46,376 nucleotides of DNA, from contig JAPOKJ010000027.1 in NCBI GenBank assembly GCA_029977705.1, positions 1 to 46,376 of the forward strand. The letters run 5' to 3'. Of this stretch, positions 1 to 8,646 are shown one piece after another (within the stretch, counting starts at the first letter, position 1; each line of letters begins with the position of its first letter). Below the pieces are notes generated by a model. It was not told where the DNA came from. It saw only the letters and a program-made list of their open reading frames with translations, and searched no databases. The position numbers and the translations under genes are program-made. Origin of the DNA: Burkholderiales bacterium. GTDB taxonomy: Bacteria > Pseudomonadota > Gammaproteobacteria > Burkholderiales > Burkholderiaceae_E.

Positions 1-66
1 AGGCCAATTTGCGGGGGTTTGAGGCAGGATCAGGCACGATTCCGGCAAAAACCGCGAGCCAAGGCC

Positions 67-1764
67 TCATTGCGCGTCTTCGGCCCGCACTTTCACATAG
101 CGCCCTGGCGCCGGCTCGATCGCCTTGTAGCGGGCATTGCCGGGGGCCTTCGGTGCAGTCGCCTCGCCCCCCTTCAAGGCCTCGAGCCAGCCCGACCATA
201 CCGGCCACCAGCTGCCCGGCACCTCGGTGGCATGGGCGTACCAGTCGTCGGCCTTGGCGGGCAGGTAGGCACCCGCCGCCTTCTTGCCCTTTGCAGCAGG
301 GGCCTTGGCGCTGATCCAGTGGCTGCGCTTGTTCTTGTTGGCCGGATTGATGACGCCGGCGATATGACCGCTGGCGCCCAGCACGAAGGTCTTGTCCCCC
401 TTGAGCAACTGGGTCGATGCGTAGGCCGCCTCCCAGGGCACGATATGGTCCTCGCGCGAGGCATAGATGAACACCGGACACTGGATGCTGCCCAGGTCCA
501 CCTTCTGCCCGAGGCAGGTCAGCGCACCCGGTTCGCGAAGCTCGTTCTGGAGATACATGTGGCGCAGGTACCAGGCGTACATCGGCCCCGGCAGGTTGGT
601 GCTGTCACCGTTCCAGTAAAGCAGGTCGAAGGCGGCCGGCTTCTCCCCCATCAGATAGTTGTTGACGACGTAGTTCCAGATCAGGTCGTTGGGGCGAAGG
701 GCCGAAAAGGTGCTCGCCAGTTCCTTGCCCGGCAGGATGCCGCCGCCGCCCAGGGTTTGCTCGCGCATCTGGACCTGCTGCTCGTCAACGAAGATGCCCA
801 GGATGCCGGGCATGGAAAAGTCGAGCAAGGTGGTGAGCAGCGTCAGCGAGGCGGCCGGATGTTCGCCGCGCGCCGCCAGCACCGCCAGGGCGGTCGCGAT
901 GATGGTGCCGCCAACACAAAAGCCCAGCGTGTTGATCTGCTTCTGGCCCGAGATCTCCTGGGTCACACGGATCGCGGTGATCGTGCCCTTCTCGATGTAA
1001 TCATCCCAGGTGATGTGCGACAGCGAGGGGCCGGGATTGCGCCAGGACACCAGAAAGACGGTATGGCCCTGGGCCACCGTATAAGCCACCACCGAGTTCT
1101 CCGGCTGCAGGTCCAGGATGTAGAACTTGTTGATGCAGGGCGGCACCATCAGGATGGGACGCTTGCCGACCTTGGGCGTCGAGGGACTGTATTGAATGAG
1201 CTGGAACAGTTCGTTCTCGAAGACCACATGCCCGGGCGACACGGCCAGGTTCTTGCCGACCTCGAAGGCCGTTTCATCCACCTGCGAGATCTGGCCCTTG
1301 GCCATGTCCTGCATCAGGTTTTCGATCCCCTTGCGCAGACTCTCGCCCTGGGTGGACATCAGCTTTTGCTGGGCCTCGGGATTGGTGAGCAGCGAGTTGC
1401 TCGGCGAGACGGCATCGATCCACTGCTGGGTCGCGAACTTCAGGCGCGCCTTGGAAAGCGGATCGGTTTCGACCGCATCGGCCAGACTGAGCAGGTAATG
1501 GGCATTGGCCTCGTACAAGCCCTTGGTCAGCGAGAACATCGGCATGCTCTGCCACAACGGGTTGGCAAAGCGCTTGTCGCGGGATGCGTCGGCGGCGTCC
1601 TGCGACAGGACCTTCTGCAACTGGGCCATGTAGCGCGTCTGCAGGTCCCCCAGCACATCGGGCGCAATGCGCGGCATCTCGGGCAGCTCAGGCAGGGGCA
1701 AGTCGGTGCCCGGAATCTTGCTGGCACTGCCGGTCGGTTTGGATTTGGATTGCTTGCTGGCCAT
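67..1764 (-). CDS. phaC: Class I poly(3-hydroxyalkanoate) synthase PhaC
   Basis: This enzyme polymerises (R)-3-hydroxyacyl-CoA, usually 3-hydroxybutyryl-CoA, into polyhydroxyalkanoate on the surface of storage granules. The 565-residue length fits class I synthases. The lipase-box-like motif GFCVGG puts the nucleophile at Cys283. The likely partners are Asp439 in SREDHIVPW and His467 in ASGHIAG; the Asp-to-His spacing of 28 equals that of the Cupriavidus necator enzyme (Asp480, His508). The ATG at 1764 has a GAGGGA ribosome site just upstream. It is the third gene of rluD-pgeF-phaC, 26 nt after pgeF. In related genomes phaA and phaB usually follow, and here they would lie beyond the left edge. 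Bases 1-66 downstream show no gene and no convincing terminator. Confidence 0.96.
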   Translation of the reverse strand: MASKQSKSKPTGSASKIPGTDLPLPELPEMPRIAPDVLGDLQTRYMAQLQKVLSQDAADASRDKRFANPLWQSMPMFSLTKGLYEANAHYLLSLADAVETDPLSKARLKFATQQWIDAVSPSNSLLTNPEAQQKLMSTQGESLRKGIENLMQDMAKGQISQVDETAFEVGKNLAVSPGHVVFENELFQLIQYSPSTPKVGKRPILMVPPCINKFYILDLQPENSVVAYTVAQGHTVFLVSWRNPGPSLSHITWDDYIEKGTITAIRVTQEISGQKQINTLGFCVGGTIIATALAVLAARGEHPAASLTLLTTLLDFSMPGILGIFVDEQQVQMREQTLGGGGILPGKELASTFSALRPNDLIWNYVVNNYLMGEKPAAFDLLYWNGDSTNLPGPMYAWYLRHMYLQNELREPGALTCLGQKVDLGSIQCPVFIYASREDHIVPWEAAYASTQLLKGDKTFVLGASGHIAGVINPANKNKRSHWISAKAPAAKGKKAAGAYLPAKADDWYAHATEVPGSWWPVWSGWLEALKGGEATAPKAPGNARYKAIEPAPGRYVKVRAEDAQ

Positions 1765-1790
1765 CGGGGTCCCTCGCTGGAGTCATTGCA

Positions 1791-2585
1791 TCACTCGTTG
1801 ACCATTATTTTCGCACGGATCAGGATGACCGAGGCCTGTCGCCCGGTCGGTCCGTCACGCCGGTATGAAAACCAGTCCGAAGCCTCGGAGACGGTGCAAT
1901 GGCGGCAGGTTCCCGAGACCGCAACATCCGCCAATCCCAGGCGCAGGCTGGCCAGCCCATATAGGTTGGCCAGAAACTTGCCTGGCCGGGGTCCTGGCTT
2001 GAAAAACAGGTGGGCCAGGCCAGCCTTGTCCAGGAAGGCCTCGCGAACCTCGGGTCCGACCTCGAAAGCCGCGGGCCCGATCGCCGGACCGAAGGCTGCC
2101 TGCAGTTGCTCGTCCAGTCCATTCGCTCGGGCCATTTCCCGCATCCTGCGCGCCGTGTTCTCGAGCACGCCACCGGCCAGGCCCCGCCATCCCGCATGTG
2201 CCAGGCCAACCACGGTCCCCTGCGCGTTGCTGAAGAACACCGGCAGGCAATCAGCGGTCAGAATGACCAGCGCCAGCCGCGGCTGGCAGGTGACCAGGGC
2301 ATCGGCCTTGACCGGGAACGACAGGCCCGCGACCTCCTCGGCCAGGGCCACCCCGGTGCCATGTACCTGATCCACAAACACGAGACGGCTTTCCGCCGGC
2401 AAAAGCGCTGCAAGCCGGTCACGGTTGGCCAGCACGTGGGCCGGATCATCGCCCACATGCAGGCCCAGGTTCAGGCTGTCCCAGGGGGCGAGGGATACGC
2501 CGCCCTGGCGCCGGCTGCCGAAGGCCAGCACACCCGCCGGCGCGGACCAGTCCGGTTGAAAAAGGGGCAGATCAGAAGCAGGCAT
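1791..2585 (-). CDS. pgeF: Peptidoglycan editing factor PgeF (YfiH/laccase-domain family)
   Basis: This is a multicopper-oxidase-fold protein of the YfiH/DUF152 family. E. coli YfiH (PgeF) acts in peptidoglycan precursor quality control by removing wrongly incorporated L-serine, and other members have purine nucleoside or polyphenol activities. The metal-binding blocks of the family are visible in order: QVHGTG, TADCLPVFF and AHAGWRGLAGG. I chose the ATG at 2585 (264 residues, MPASDLPLFQ) because the aligned family starts near it. The frame stays open to a TTG at 2636 that overlaps the rluD stop as TTGA, so a 281-residue form coupled to rluD translation is possible. It is co-oriented with rluD and phaC. 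Confidence 0.9.
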   Translation of the reverse strand: MPASDLPLFQPDWSAPAGVLAFGSRRQGGVSLAPWDSLNLGLHVGDDPAHVLANRDRLAALLPAESRLVFVDQVHGTGVALAEEVAGLSFPVKADALVTCQPRLALVILTADCLPVFFSNAQGTVVGLAHAGWRGLAGGVLENTARRMREMARANGLDEQLQAAFGPAIGPAAFEVGPEVREAFLDKAGLAHLFFKPGPRPGKFLANLYGLASLRLGLADVAVSGTCRHCTVSEASDWFSYRRDGPTGRQASVILIRAKIMVNE

Positions 2586-2632
2586 GGTGGACTCGTCCGG
2601 GTTGATCACGGGCGACAGGGCCCGCAGCAGGG

Positions 2633-3772
2633 TCAAGGGTAAGGGCCATCGCGCCAGGCCAGCAGATCAGCGGGCGGGCATCCCGCCTTGGCCAGCAATC
2701 CGGCCAGATCGGCAGGCAGGTCAGCGGTGAAATCCATCCATCCCGAGTCGGCTTTCCCCGCTTGCCGCGTTGCCATCTTCAGCGGATGCTGGAAGGCCAG
2801 GCGCCAGGCGTGCAGGGCCTGACGCTCCAGACCCGGCCAGCGCGGGCCGCCGTACAGGCTGTCGCCGAGCAGCGCATGCTGGCGCGAGGCGGCATGGACG
2901 CGAATCTGGTGGGTGCGGCCGCTGTGCAGGCGGCATTCGACGACACTGGCCGATGCCGCACCCGCCTGTGGCGCCGGCAGCACGGCCAGCCGGCGAAAAT
3001 CGGTGCGGGCCGGCTTGCCCTGGGCCGAAGCGGGCGCGAAGGCGGCCATTCGCTGCCTTTGCTGCGGGTCGCGCCCGATGGCGGCTTCCACGCTGAACGT
3101 CAGCGGGCAGGTGCGCGAGACCACCGCCAGGTAGCGGCGCGAGACCTCGCGCCGGCCAATCATGCCGATCAAGGCCTGTCGGCAGGCCTCGGTCTTGGCC
3201 ACAACCATCAGCCCCGAGGTGTCCTTGTCCAGACGATGGACGATGCCGGCCCTGGGCATCTCGAAAAAGCCGGGGCCACGATCGAGCAGCCCGTTCATCA
3301 GGGTACCCCGCCAGTGACCGGGCGCCGGATGCACCACCAGTCCGGCGGGTTTGTCGATGACCAGCAAGGATTCGTCCTCGAACACGACCGACAGCGCAAG
3401 GGGCTCGGCCACGAAGGCCTGCTGGGCTTCCAGCGCCTGGGGCCGCACCACCACCCGCTCATGCCCGCGCAGCCGATACTTCTGGGACAATGCCTGTTCT
3501 TCGACCTCAACCGCCCCAAGGGCAATCCAGGACTGCAGGCGACTGCGCGAAAATTGCGGCAATTGCGCGGCCAGCCATTTGTCCAACCGCTGACCCCCGC
3601 CCTCTTGAGCTCCCAGGACAATCTCGGCGTCGATATAATCAGGGCCATCAGCGCCACCTGACGGCTCTGCAGCGTCCAAGGACGCGGGCAGCGTCCCTGC
3701 TCCCGGCTGCTGGTCGGTGGGGACACCCTCGATGGTGCCGGCTGCCTGATTCGGATTCCGGGGCTGGTTCAA
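2633..3772 (-). CDS. rluD: 23S rRNA pseudouridine synthase RluD
   Basis: RluD isomerises uridines to pseudouridine in helix 69 of 23S rRNA (positions 1911, 1915 and 1917 in E. coli). The N-terminal S4 RNA-binding domain covers about residues 55-115 (RLDKWLAAQLPQFSRSRLQ). The catalytic block HRLDKDTSGLMVV carries the active Asp. A later RTHQIRVH motif is typical of the RluA/RluC/RluD group. At 379 residues it is longer than E. coli RluD (326) because of a Gly/Pro/Ala-rich, probably disordered N-terminus of about 50 residues. No ATG exists in that region; the frame opens with TTG at 3772 preceded by CAGG about 6 nt upstream, and another in-frame TTG follows near residue 32. It lies 22 nt from the divergent bamD start. 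Confidence 0.92.
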   Translation of the reverse strand: MNQPRNPNQAAGTIEGVPTDQQPGAGTLPASLDAAEPSGGADGPDYIDAEIVLGAQEGGGQRLDKWLAAQLPQFSRSRLQSWIALGAVEVEEQALSQKYRLRGHERVVVRPQALEAQQAFVAEPLALSVVFEDESLLVIDKPAGLVVHPAPGHWRGTLMNGLLDRGPGFFEMPRAGIVHRLDKDTSGLMVVAKTEACRQALIGMIGRREVSRRYLAVVSRTCPLTFSVEAAIGRDPQQRQRMAAFAPASAQGKPARTDFRRLAVLPAPQAGAASASVVECRLHSGRTHQIRVHAASRQHALLGDSLYGGPRWPGLERQALHAWRLAFQHPLKMATRQAGKADSGWMDFTADLPADLAGLLAKAGCPPADLLAWRDGPYP

Positions 3773-3794
3773 AAACGGCCTGAACGCTTAGTGA

Positions 3795-4643
3795 ATGGAT
3801 GGGATGAACATGATGCTCGGACGAATCGCTGCCCTGACCCGAGGCCTGGCCGGCCGTCTCCTGCTGCTCGGCCTCGTGGCCCTTGCCCTGCAGGCCTGCG
3901 GCAACAGCAAGACGGCCGACGATCAGACGATCAACTGGACGCCTGAAAAATTATATGCCGAGGCCAAGGACGAGATGAGCGCCGGGCGCTATACCGAGTC
4001 GCTCAAGCTGCTCGATCGTCTCGAGTCCCGTTACCCCTTCGGCCGCTTTGCCCAGCAGGCCCAGATCGACCGCGCCTACATCCACTATCGCGAGAACGAG
4101 CAGGGACTGGCGCTGGCTGCGATCGACCGCTTCATGCGCCTGCACCCGAACCATGCCCAGATGGATTACATGTTCTATCTGCAGGGCCTGATCAACTTCA
4201 ACGAGAACCAGGGCTTCATGGCCAACCTCGGGGGACAGGACCTGTCCGAGCGCGACCTGAAGGCGGCGCGTGAATCCTTCGAGTCCTTTCGCCAGCTGAT
4301 CACGCGCTTTCCGAACAGCAAGTACGCCAGCGACGCGGAAGCCCGGATGCGTTACCTGAGAAACGCGATGGCCCAGGGCGAGGTCCACATTGCCCGCTAC
4401 TACTTCCGTCGCGGGGCCTATGTGGCGGCGGCCAACCGCGCGCAGATCGCGGTCCAGGCCTACCAGGAAACCCCGGCCATCGAGACCGCGCTCTACATCA
4501 TGATGGCCTCCTACGACCGTCTCGGCCTGACCGAGCAGCGCGATGCCGCCCGACGCGTGCTCGAGCGCACCTTTCCGGAGAGCAAGTTGCTCAAGGAAGG
4601 CATGCAAAGCGACGAAAAATCCTGGTGGCAGGTCTGGAAATGA
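3795..4643 (+). CDS. bamD: Outer-membrane assembly lipoprotein BamD
   Basis: BamD is the essential TPR-like lipoprotein of the BAM complex, which inserts beta-barrel proteins into the outer membrane. The N-terminus is a lipoprotein signal with a hydrophobic run (LLLLGLVALALQAC) and a lipobox ending at Cys35. The mature part has the tandem helical repeats of BamD/ComL, such as LYAEAKDEMSAGRYTESLKL and ESRYPFGRFAQQAQ. The 282-residue length is normal. ATGs at 3795, 3804, 3810 and 3813 are all compatible with a signal peptide; GGATGGG lies best spaced for the 3810/3813 pair. The divergent arrangement with rluD is common in Burkholderiales. It converges on the downstream helicase gene with 33 nt between stops. 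Confidence 0.95.
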   Translation: MDGMNMMLGRIAALTRGLAGRLLLLGLVALALQACGNSKTADDQTINWTPEKLYAEAKDEMSAGRYTESLKLLDRLESRYPFGRFAQQAQIDRAYIHYRENEQGLALAAIDRFMRLHPNHAQMDYMFYLQGLINFNENQGFMANLGGQDLSERDLKAARESFESFRQLITRFPNSKYASDAEARMRYLRNAMAQGEVHIARYYFRRGAYVAAANRAQIAVQAYQETPAIETALYIMMASYDRLGLTEQRDAARRVLERTFPESKLLKEGMQSDEKSWWQVWK

Positions 4644-4676
4644 TCCGCCAGGCCGCGCACTGACGGAGCGGGTCGC

Positions 4677-6629
4677 TCAGCGGTTCACCGACTCGAGATA
4701 CGCCAGCGCCGAGGCGGAGTCATCCAGCCGGGCAAAGGGCGGCAGGCTTCGCAGCAGCAGGCGCCCGTATGACTTCCCGGAAATGCGCGCATCACCGATC
4801 ACGATCAGCCCATGATCATGCTCGGTGCGCACCAGCCGACCCACGCCCTGCTTGAGTGACAGTGCGGCCAGCGGCAGCTGATACTGGCTGAAGGGCTCAC
4901 CTCCCTGACGCTTGATGGCCAGGCTGCGCGCCTTGACCACCGGATCATCAGGTGGCGCGAACGGCAGCTTGGCAATCACCACCATCGACAATTGCTGTCC
5001 CGGCACATCGACCCCTTCCCAGAACGAGGCGCTGCCCACCAGGATCGGCGCATCGGCCTGCCGGAAGCGGTCGAGCAATTCGTGACGCGACATGCTGCCC
5101 TGGACCAGCAGGCTCATCGAGGGCTCTGAGGCCAGCCTGCCCTGAAAGGCATCGGCCACCTCATCGACCTGGCGCAAGCTGGTGCACAGCACGAAACAGC
5201 GGCCATGGTTGGCCTGCACCAGCGGCCAAATCTGGGCCACGAGACGCGAGGAAAAGCCGCTCTGGTTGGGATCCCCCAGCTGATCCAGGACAAGCAGGCG
5301 TCCCTGGGCTTCAAAGTCAAAGGGGCTGGGCGCCATTTCGCAGGGCACATCGTCCAGTCCCAGCGATTGCTGGAAATGCTCGAAGCGACCTGCCATCGTC
5401 AGGGTTGCAGACAGGAAGATCCAGGAACGCGGCCGCGCTTCACGATGCTTGCGAAAGGGTTCGGCAATCGACAGCGGCGTGGCATGCAGGGTCAGTCCAT
5501 TGCTGCGGATATCCGCCCACAGGATGCGCTCGGATTGCCCCGGGTCTTCCAGTTCGGCCAGCCAGCGTGTCACCCAGACCCGGATTTCACCGGCACGCAG
5601 CGCCAGCTTGCCCAGGTCCTTGCTCAGCTCGCTGACCTGGTTCAGGCAGGTGCTGCAGTCCTCCAGAGCATCCAGCCAGCCGCGCAGGGCTGCGGCCAGG
5701 CCATCGTTGTGCCGAAGCCGGTCCGCATCCGGTTTTCCCGGGGGCCCTGCCTGCAGCCGGATCTCGCGCAACCCCAGCTCGAGCTGGCCCACCAGCGAGA
5801 CCCAGTCAGCCAGGCCACGCGCCTCGGCCACACCCAGGCGGCGGATATCACGGCAGAACTCGAGCAACTGCCGCAAGGACAGCGAGGAGCCAAAAAACTG
5901 GCTGGCGATCTCCGGCAACTGATGGGCCTCATCGAAGATCAGCACCTGGGTCTGTGGCAGGAACTCGGCAATACCTTCATCGCGCAGGGCCAGATCGGCA
6001 CAGAACAGATGATGATTGACCACCACGACATCGGCCTGCTGGGCCCGCTGGCGTGCCCTGATCACGAAGCAGTTGCCATGATCCGGACAGTCCTGCCCCA
6101 GACAGTTTTCGCGGGTCGAGACCGCCTTGCTCCAGGCCGACGCATCCTCTGCGATGCCCAGTGCCTGGCTGCGCTCGCCATCGTCGCTGACGGCTGCAAA
6201 GCGCTCGATGCGGCGCAATTGGGTGATCTCCTCGCGCGCGACGAACTCGCCCTGGGCCAGGTTTTGCCTCAGGTGGTAGCGACACACATAGTTGGCGCGC
6301 CCCTTGAGGTTGGCCACGCTCTGCCCCGTCCCCAGGGCCTTGAGCACCGTCGGCAGATCCTTGCGGAACAACTGGTCCTGCAGGTTCTTCGTGCCGGTGC
6401 TGATCAGCACCTTGTGATGCTGCAAGAGGGCGGGCACCAGGTAGGCGAAGGTCTTGCCAATACCGGTCCCCGCCTCGGCGATCAGGGACCCCTGGGTTTC
6501 GATGGCTTCGGCGATGGCTGCCGCCAATTGCTGCTGCCCCGCCCTCTCGAGGAAGCCGGGCAAGGCCTGCGCAATGCGGCCGTCCGGACCGAGCGCCTGG
6601 GCGCAGGCCTGGAGGAAGTCAGTGCTCAA
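4677..6629 (-). CDS. DinG/YoaA-type iron-sulfur ATP-dependent DNA helicase
   Basis: This is a superfamily 2 helicase of the XPD/DinG branch, acting in DNA repair or replication-conflict resolution. The Walker A block is EAGTGIGKTFAYL near residue 53 and the Walker B/DEAH block is LIFDEAHQLPE. Four cysteines that would hold a 4Fe-4S cluster are at residues 116, 176, 181 and 187; the spacing of the last three (5, then 6) equals that of E. coli DinG Cys194, Cys199 and Cys205. The 650-residue length and the N-terminal GPDGRIAQALPGF resemble YoaA more than DinG. The only plausible start is TTG at 6629, with no strong ribosome site. I infer repair helicase function from the family; the exact subfamily is not certain. 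Confidence 0.9.
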   Translation of the reverse strand: MSTDFLQACAQALGPDGRIAQALPGFLERAGQQQLAAAIAEAIETQGSLIAEAGTGIGKTFAYLVPALLQHHKVLISTGTKNLQDQLFRKDLPTVLKALGTGQSVANLKGRANYVCRYHLRQNLAQGEFVAREEITQLRRIERFAAVSDDGERSQALGIAEDASAWSKAVSTRENCLGQDCPDHGNCFVIRARQRAQQADVVVVNHHLFCADLALRDEGIAEFLPQTQVLIFDEAHQLPEIASQFFGSSLSLRQLLEFCRDIRRLGVAEARGLADWVSLVGQLELGLREIRLQAGPPGKPDADRLRHNDGLAAALRGWLDALEDCSTCLNQVSELSKDLGKLALRAGEIRVWVTRWLAELEDPGQSERILWADIRSNGLTLHATPLSIAEPFRKHREARPRSWIFLSATLTMAGRFEHFQQSLGLDDVPCEMAPSPFDFEAQGRLLVLDQLGDPNQSGFSSRLVAQIWPLVQANHGRCFVLCTSLRQVDEVADAFQGRLASEPSMSLLVQGSMSRHELLDRFRQADAPILVGSASFWEGVDVPGQQLSMVVIAKLPFAPPDDPVVKARSLAIKRQGGEPFSQYQLPLAALSLKQGVGRLVRTEHDHGLIVIGDARISGKSYGRLLLRSLPPFARLDDSASALAYLESVNR

Positions 6630-6683
6630 AACGCAGGCAATCTTGCACAGGCAGGCCGGGGGTCTGCCAAGCGGGCAGGTCCG

Positions 6684-6911
6684 TCATGCAGGAATGTCCG
6701 GCACCAGTTGCATCTGCAGCAGCAGGATCGTGTCCTTGATCTGCAGCTTGCGCTTTTTGAGGCGGCGCAACTGCAATTCGTCGAACTGTCCCTGGTTGCC
6801 CAAGGCATCGATCATGCTGTCCAGGCCCCGGTGTTCGAGACTCAGTTCGACGATGCGACGCTTGATCCACTCGGCACGCGGCTCTTCGGGCTCAGGGATC
6901 ATTTCAGACAT
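6684..6911 (-). CDS. YdcH-like small protein (DUF465)
   Basis: This is a 75-residue, highly charged helical protein. The pattern LEHRGLDSMIDAL followed by LQLRRLKKRKLQIKD is the H-x2-LD ... RLKK-x-KL-x-LKD signature of the YdcH/DUF465 family. The function of that family is unknown. I use the ATG at 6911 (MSEMIPEPEE); the frame runs open to 7004, but the extra residues are Cys/Trp-rich and unlike the family. The gene ends 54 nt before the helicase start, so the two may share a transcript. It diverges from the PP2C gene across 86 nt. Confidence 0.85.
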   Translation of the reverse strand: MSEMIPEPEEPRAEWIKRRIVELSLEHRGLDSMIDALGNQGQFDELQLRRLKKRKLQIKDTILLLQMQLVPDIPA

Positions 6912-6997
6912 CGGACAGACAAATGTTAAATCTTGACAGACGGACGGGTGATGCTGCCAGGAAAACGACAGCCAGTCGATGGAATAATAATTGCAAC

Positions 6998-7954
6998 ATG
7001 GCATCTACACAAACGCACCCCTTCCCCGCAGCCGCCACGGCGCGTGCACGCCCCTCGACGAGCCCCATGGCGGGGGTCCAGGAGCGGCCCGAATTGGCCG
7101 TATCCGCCTGTACCGCACAGCATCGCGGCGACCGGGCCGAGCAGCAGGACCTCGTCTTCCTGTTCAGCGGCGCCCAGGCCCCTGAATCCAAGGGCGCCTA
7201 TCCGAACCTGTCCGATTTCGCCTCGATGGGCCCCAAGAAGGCGCCGCCCAAACGACATGCCCTGGCGGTGCTGGCCGATGGCCTGGGGGGCATGAGCGGC
7301 GGCTCGCTGGCCTCGGAAAACGTGATCCTGATCGCCAAGAGCCGCTTCCAGGACTTTCACCCGGGTGCCATCGACGAAACCGAATTTTTCCAGGACCTGG
7401 TGGACGAATGCCATGCGGTGATCAGCATTGCGGCCATCACCTCCTCGCTCGAGCCCCATACCACCCTGACCGCCTTGCTGGTGCAACAACACCGCGTCGA
7501 CTGGTGCCACGTGGGCGACAGCCGCATCTATCACTTCCGGCGTGGCCACCTGATGTCGGTCACCGAAGACCACACCTTGTATTCCCAGTTGCTGCGCGAG
7601 GGCAAGTCACCGGAGAAGGCGGCCCTGCATCCGCAGGCCCACAAGCTGGTCAATACCCTGGGCGGCGAGAAGCCCCCGGTACCGGCCTTCGGGCATCTGG
7701 ACAACCCGCAGGCAGGCGATGCCTTCCTGCTCTGTTCCGATGGCCTGTGGAGTTACTTCGATCCGATCGAACTCGGGACCATCATCGTCAGCTTCCCGGC
7801 GGGACAGGCTGCCAACCGCCTGATCGCCATTGCCCGCGAGCGCGCCAAAGGCACCGGTGACAACTGCTCTCTGGCGCTGATCAAATATGACGAGATGGAA
7901 GGTCAGGCCGAAGCGACCCAACCCGATCTGACGGTCAACTCGCGCTGGCTCTGA
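6998..7954 (+). CDS. PP2C-family serine/threonine protein phosphatase
   Basis: This is a stand-alone metal-dependent (PPM/PP2C) phosphatase of 318 residues from the ATG at 6998. Visible family blocks in order are HRGDRAEQQD (in place of the usual R-x2-NED), LADGLGGMSGG (metal-binding Asp), CHVGDSRIYHFRRG, VTEDHTL, LLCSDGLW and GTGDNCSLALI (final metal Asp). There is no transmembrane segment, kinase, FHA or receiver domain in this protein or beside it, so its substrate cannot be guessed from context. The N-terminal 30 residues are Ala/Pro/Thr-rich and probably disordered. The frame also opens further upstream at 6923, but that extension overlaps the divergent promoter space. No clear ribosome site is seen. 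It converges on the coiled-coil gene. Confidence 0.9.
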   Translation: MASTQTHPFPAAATARARPSTSPMAGVQERPELAVSACTAQHRGDRAEQQDLVFLFSGAQAPESKGAYPNLSDFASMGPKKAPPKRHALAVLADGLGGMSGGSLASENVILIAKSRFQDFHPGAIDETEFFQDLVDECHAVISIAAITSSLEPHTTLTALLVQQHRVDWCHVGDSRIYHFRRGHLMSVTEDHTLYSQLLREGKSPEKAALHPQAHKLVNTLGGEKPPVPAFGHLDNPQAGDAFLLCSDGLWSYFDPIELGTIIVSFPAGQAANRLIAIARERAKGTGDNCSLALIKYDEMEGQAEATQPDLTVNSRWL

Positions 7955-7962
7955 TCGTCAAC

Positions 7963-7990
7963 CTGCCTTCTACTGGCCAGGCAGACCTTT
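7963..7990 (+). terminator. Weak stem-loop between convergent genes
   Basis: CTGCCT (7963-7968) pairs with AGGCAG (7979-7984) across a 10-nt loop, and CCTTTCC follows. It lies in the 37-nt gap between the phosphatase stop and the convergent coiled-coil gene. The stem is short and the T-tract weak, so it is only a possible terminator. Confidence 0.25.
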
Positions 7991-7991
7991 C

Positions 7992-8618
7992 CTAAGGCTT
8001 GGCCTTGTCGCCAGCCGCGGGTCCCGCCGCCCCCGCCGCCCCCGCCGCAGGCGCTGCATCTCTGGCGCGCCGGCGCGCCTCGATTTCCGCCTGCTTTTCT
8101 GCCGCCCTGGCCTGCTTGTCTTCCCAGGCCTTGCGGTTGTCGGCTTCCTGCGCCTGCTTGCGGCGATGATCGGCGCGACGTTCCTCGACATCGCGCTGCT
8201 TGCGCTCCAGCGCCTCGCGGGCCTGAGACTGGCGCTCCTTCTCGGCCTGCACCTGCTCGGGCGTCGGCATCGCCTGGGCCAGCGCCTGATGTTTGTCGCG
8301 GGCCACCAGCGCACGCAAATCGGAGCGGGCTGCAAGATCATCACGCGCAAGGACCTCATCACGGGCCCGCCGCCGTGCCAAGGCCTGCGCCAGACAGGCG
8401 TTGACCAGGGTTCGGGGCGCGCAGGCACGTTTGTCCTCGCGGTACTGCAGGTCGGACTCCTGCTGGGCCGCCTCGATCTGCGCAAGCCGCTGTCGCAAGA
8501 CCACCTGACGCGCCTCGCTGTCCGGTGGCCCGTCAACCTGGGCGGCAGCCCCTGCGGCATGCCCGACGCCCATGCACGCCAGGATCAAACACAGCAGGTG
8601 CCGGAACAAGAGCGCCAT
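7992..8618 (-). CDS. Exported coiled-coil protein of unknown function
   Basis: I do not recognise a named family. The 208-residue product begins with a Sec signal (MALLFRHLLCLILACMGVG, probable cleavage after GHAAGAAAQ). It continues as a long charged helix rich in Glu, Arg, Lys, Gln and Ala from about residue 35 to 190, likely a coiled coil, and ends in an Ala/Gly-rich tail. Two cysteines (RACAPRTLVNAC) sit nine residues apart in a short non-repetitive patch, which suggests a disulfide in the periplasm. The gene starts 28 nt after the zapE stop on the same strand, so it may be read through from zapE. A periplasmic structural or envelope role is a guess. Confidence 0.75.
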   Translation of the reverse strand: MALLFRHLLCLILACMGVGHAAGAAAQVDGPPDSEARQVVLRQRLAQIEAAQQESDLQYREDKRACAPRTLVNACLAQALARRRARDEVLARDDLAARSDLRALVARDKHQALAQAMPTPEQVQAEKERQSQAREALERKQRDVEERRADHRRKQAQEADNRKAWEDKQARAAEKQAEIEARRRARDAAPAAGAAGAAGPAAGDKAKP

Positions 8619-8646
8619 CAGGAGGATCCCGCCAGAAGCCGCGCCA

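Noticed and set aside
19-2370. A 783-codon plus-strand open frame opposite phaC and pgeF
   Set aside because: Both minus-strand genes encode recognised enzymes with intact catalytic motifs. Long antisense frames are expected in high-GC DNA, and this one has no domain I recognise. The same applies to other long antisense frames such as 5205-6929, 12663-15146 and 18375-19988.
6933-6961. TTGACA box between the YdcH-like and PP2C genes as a promoter
   Set aside because: No -10-like sequence lies at 15-19 bp spacing in that direction, so a single hexamer is not enough.
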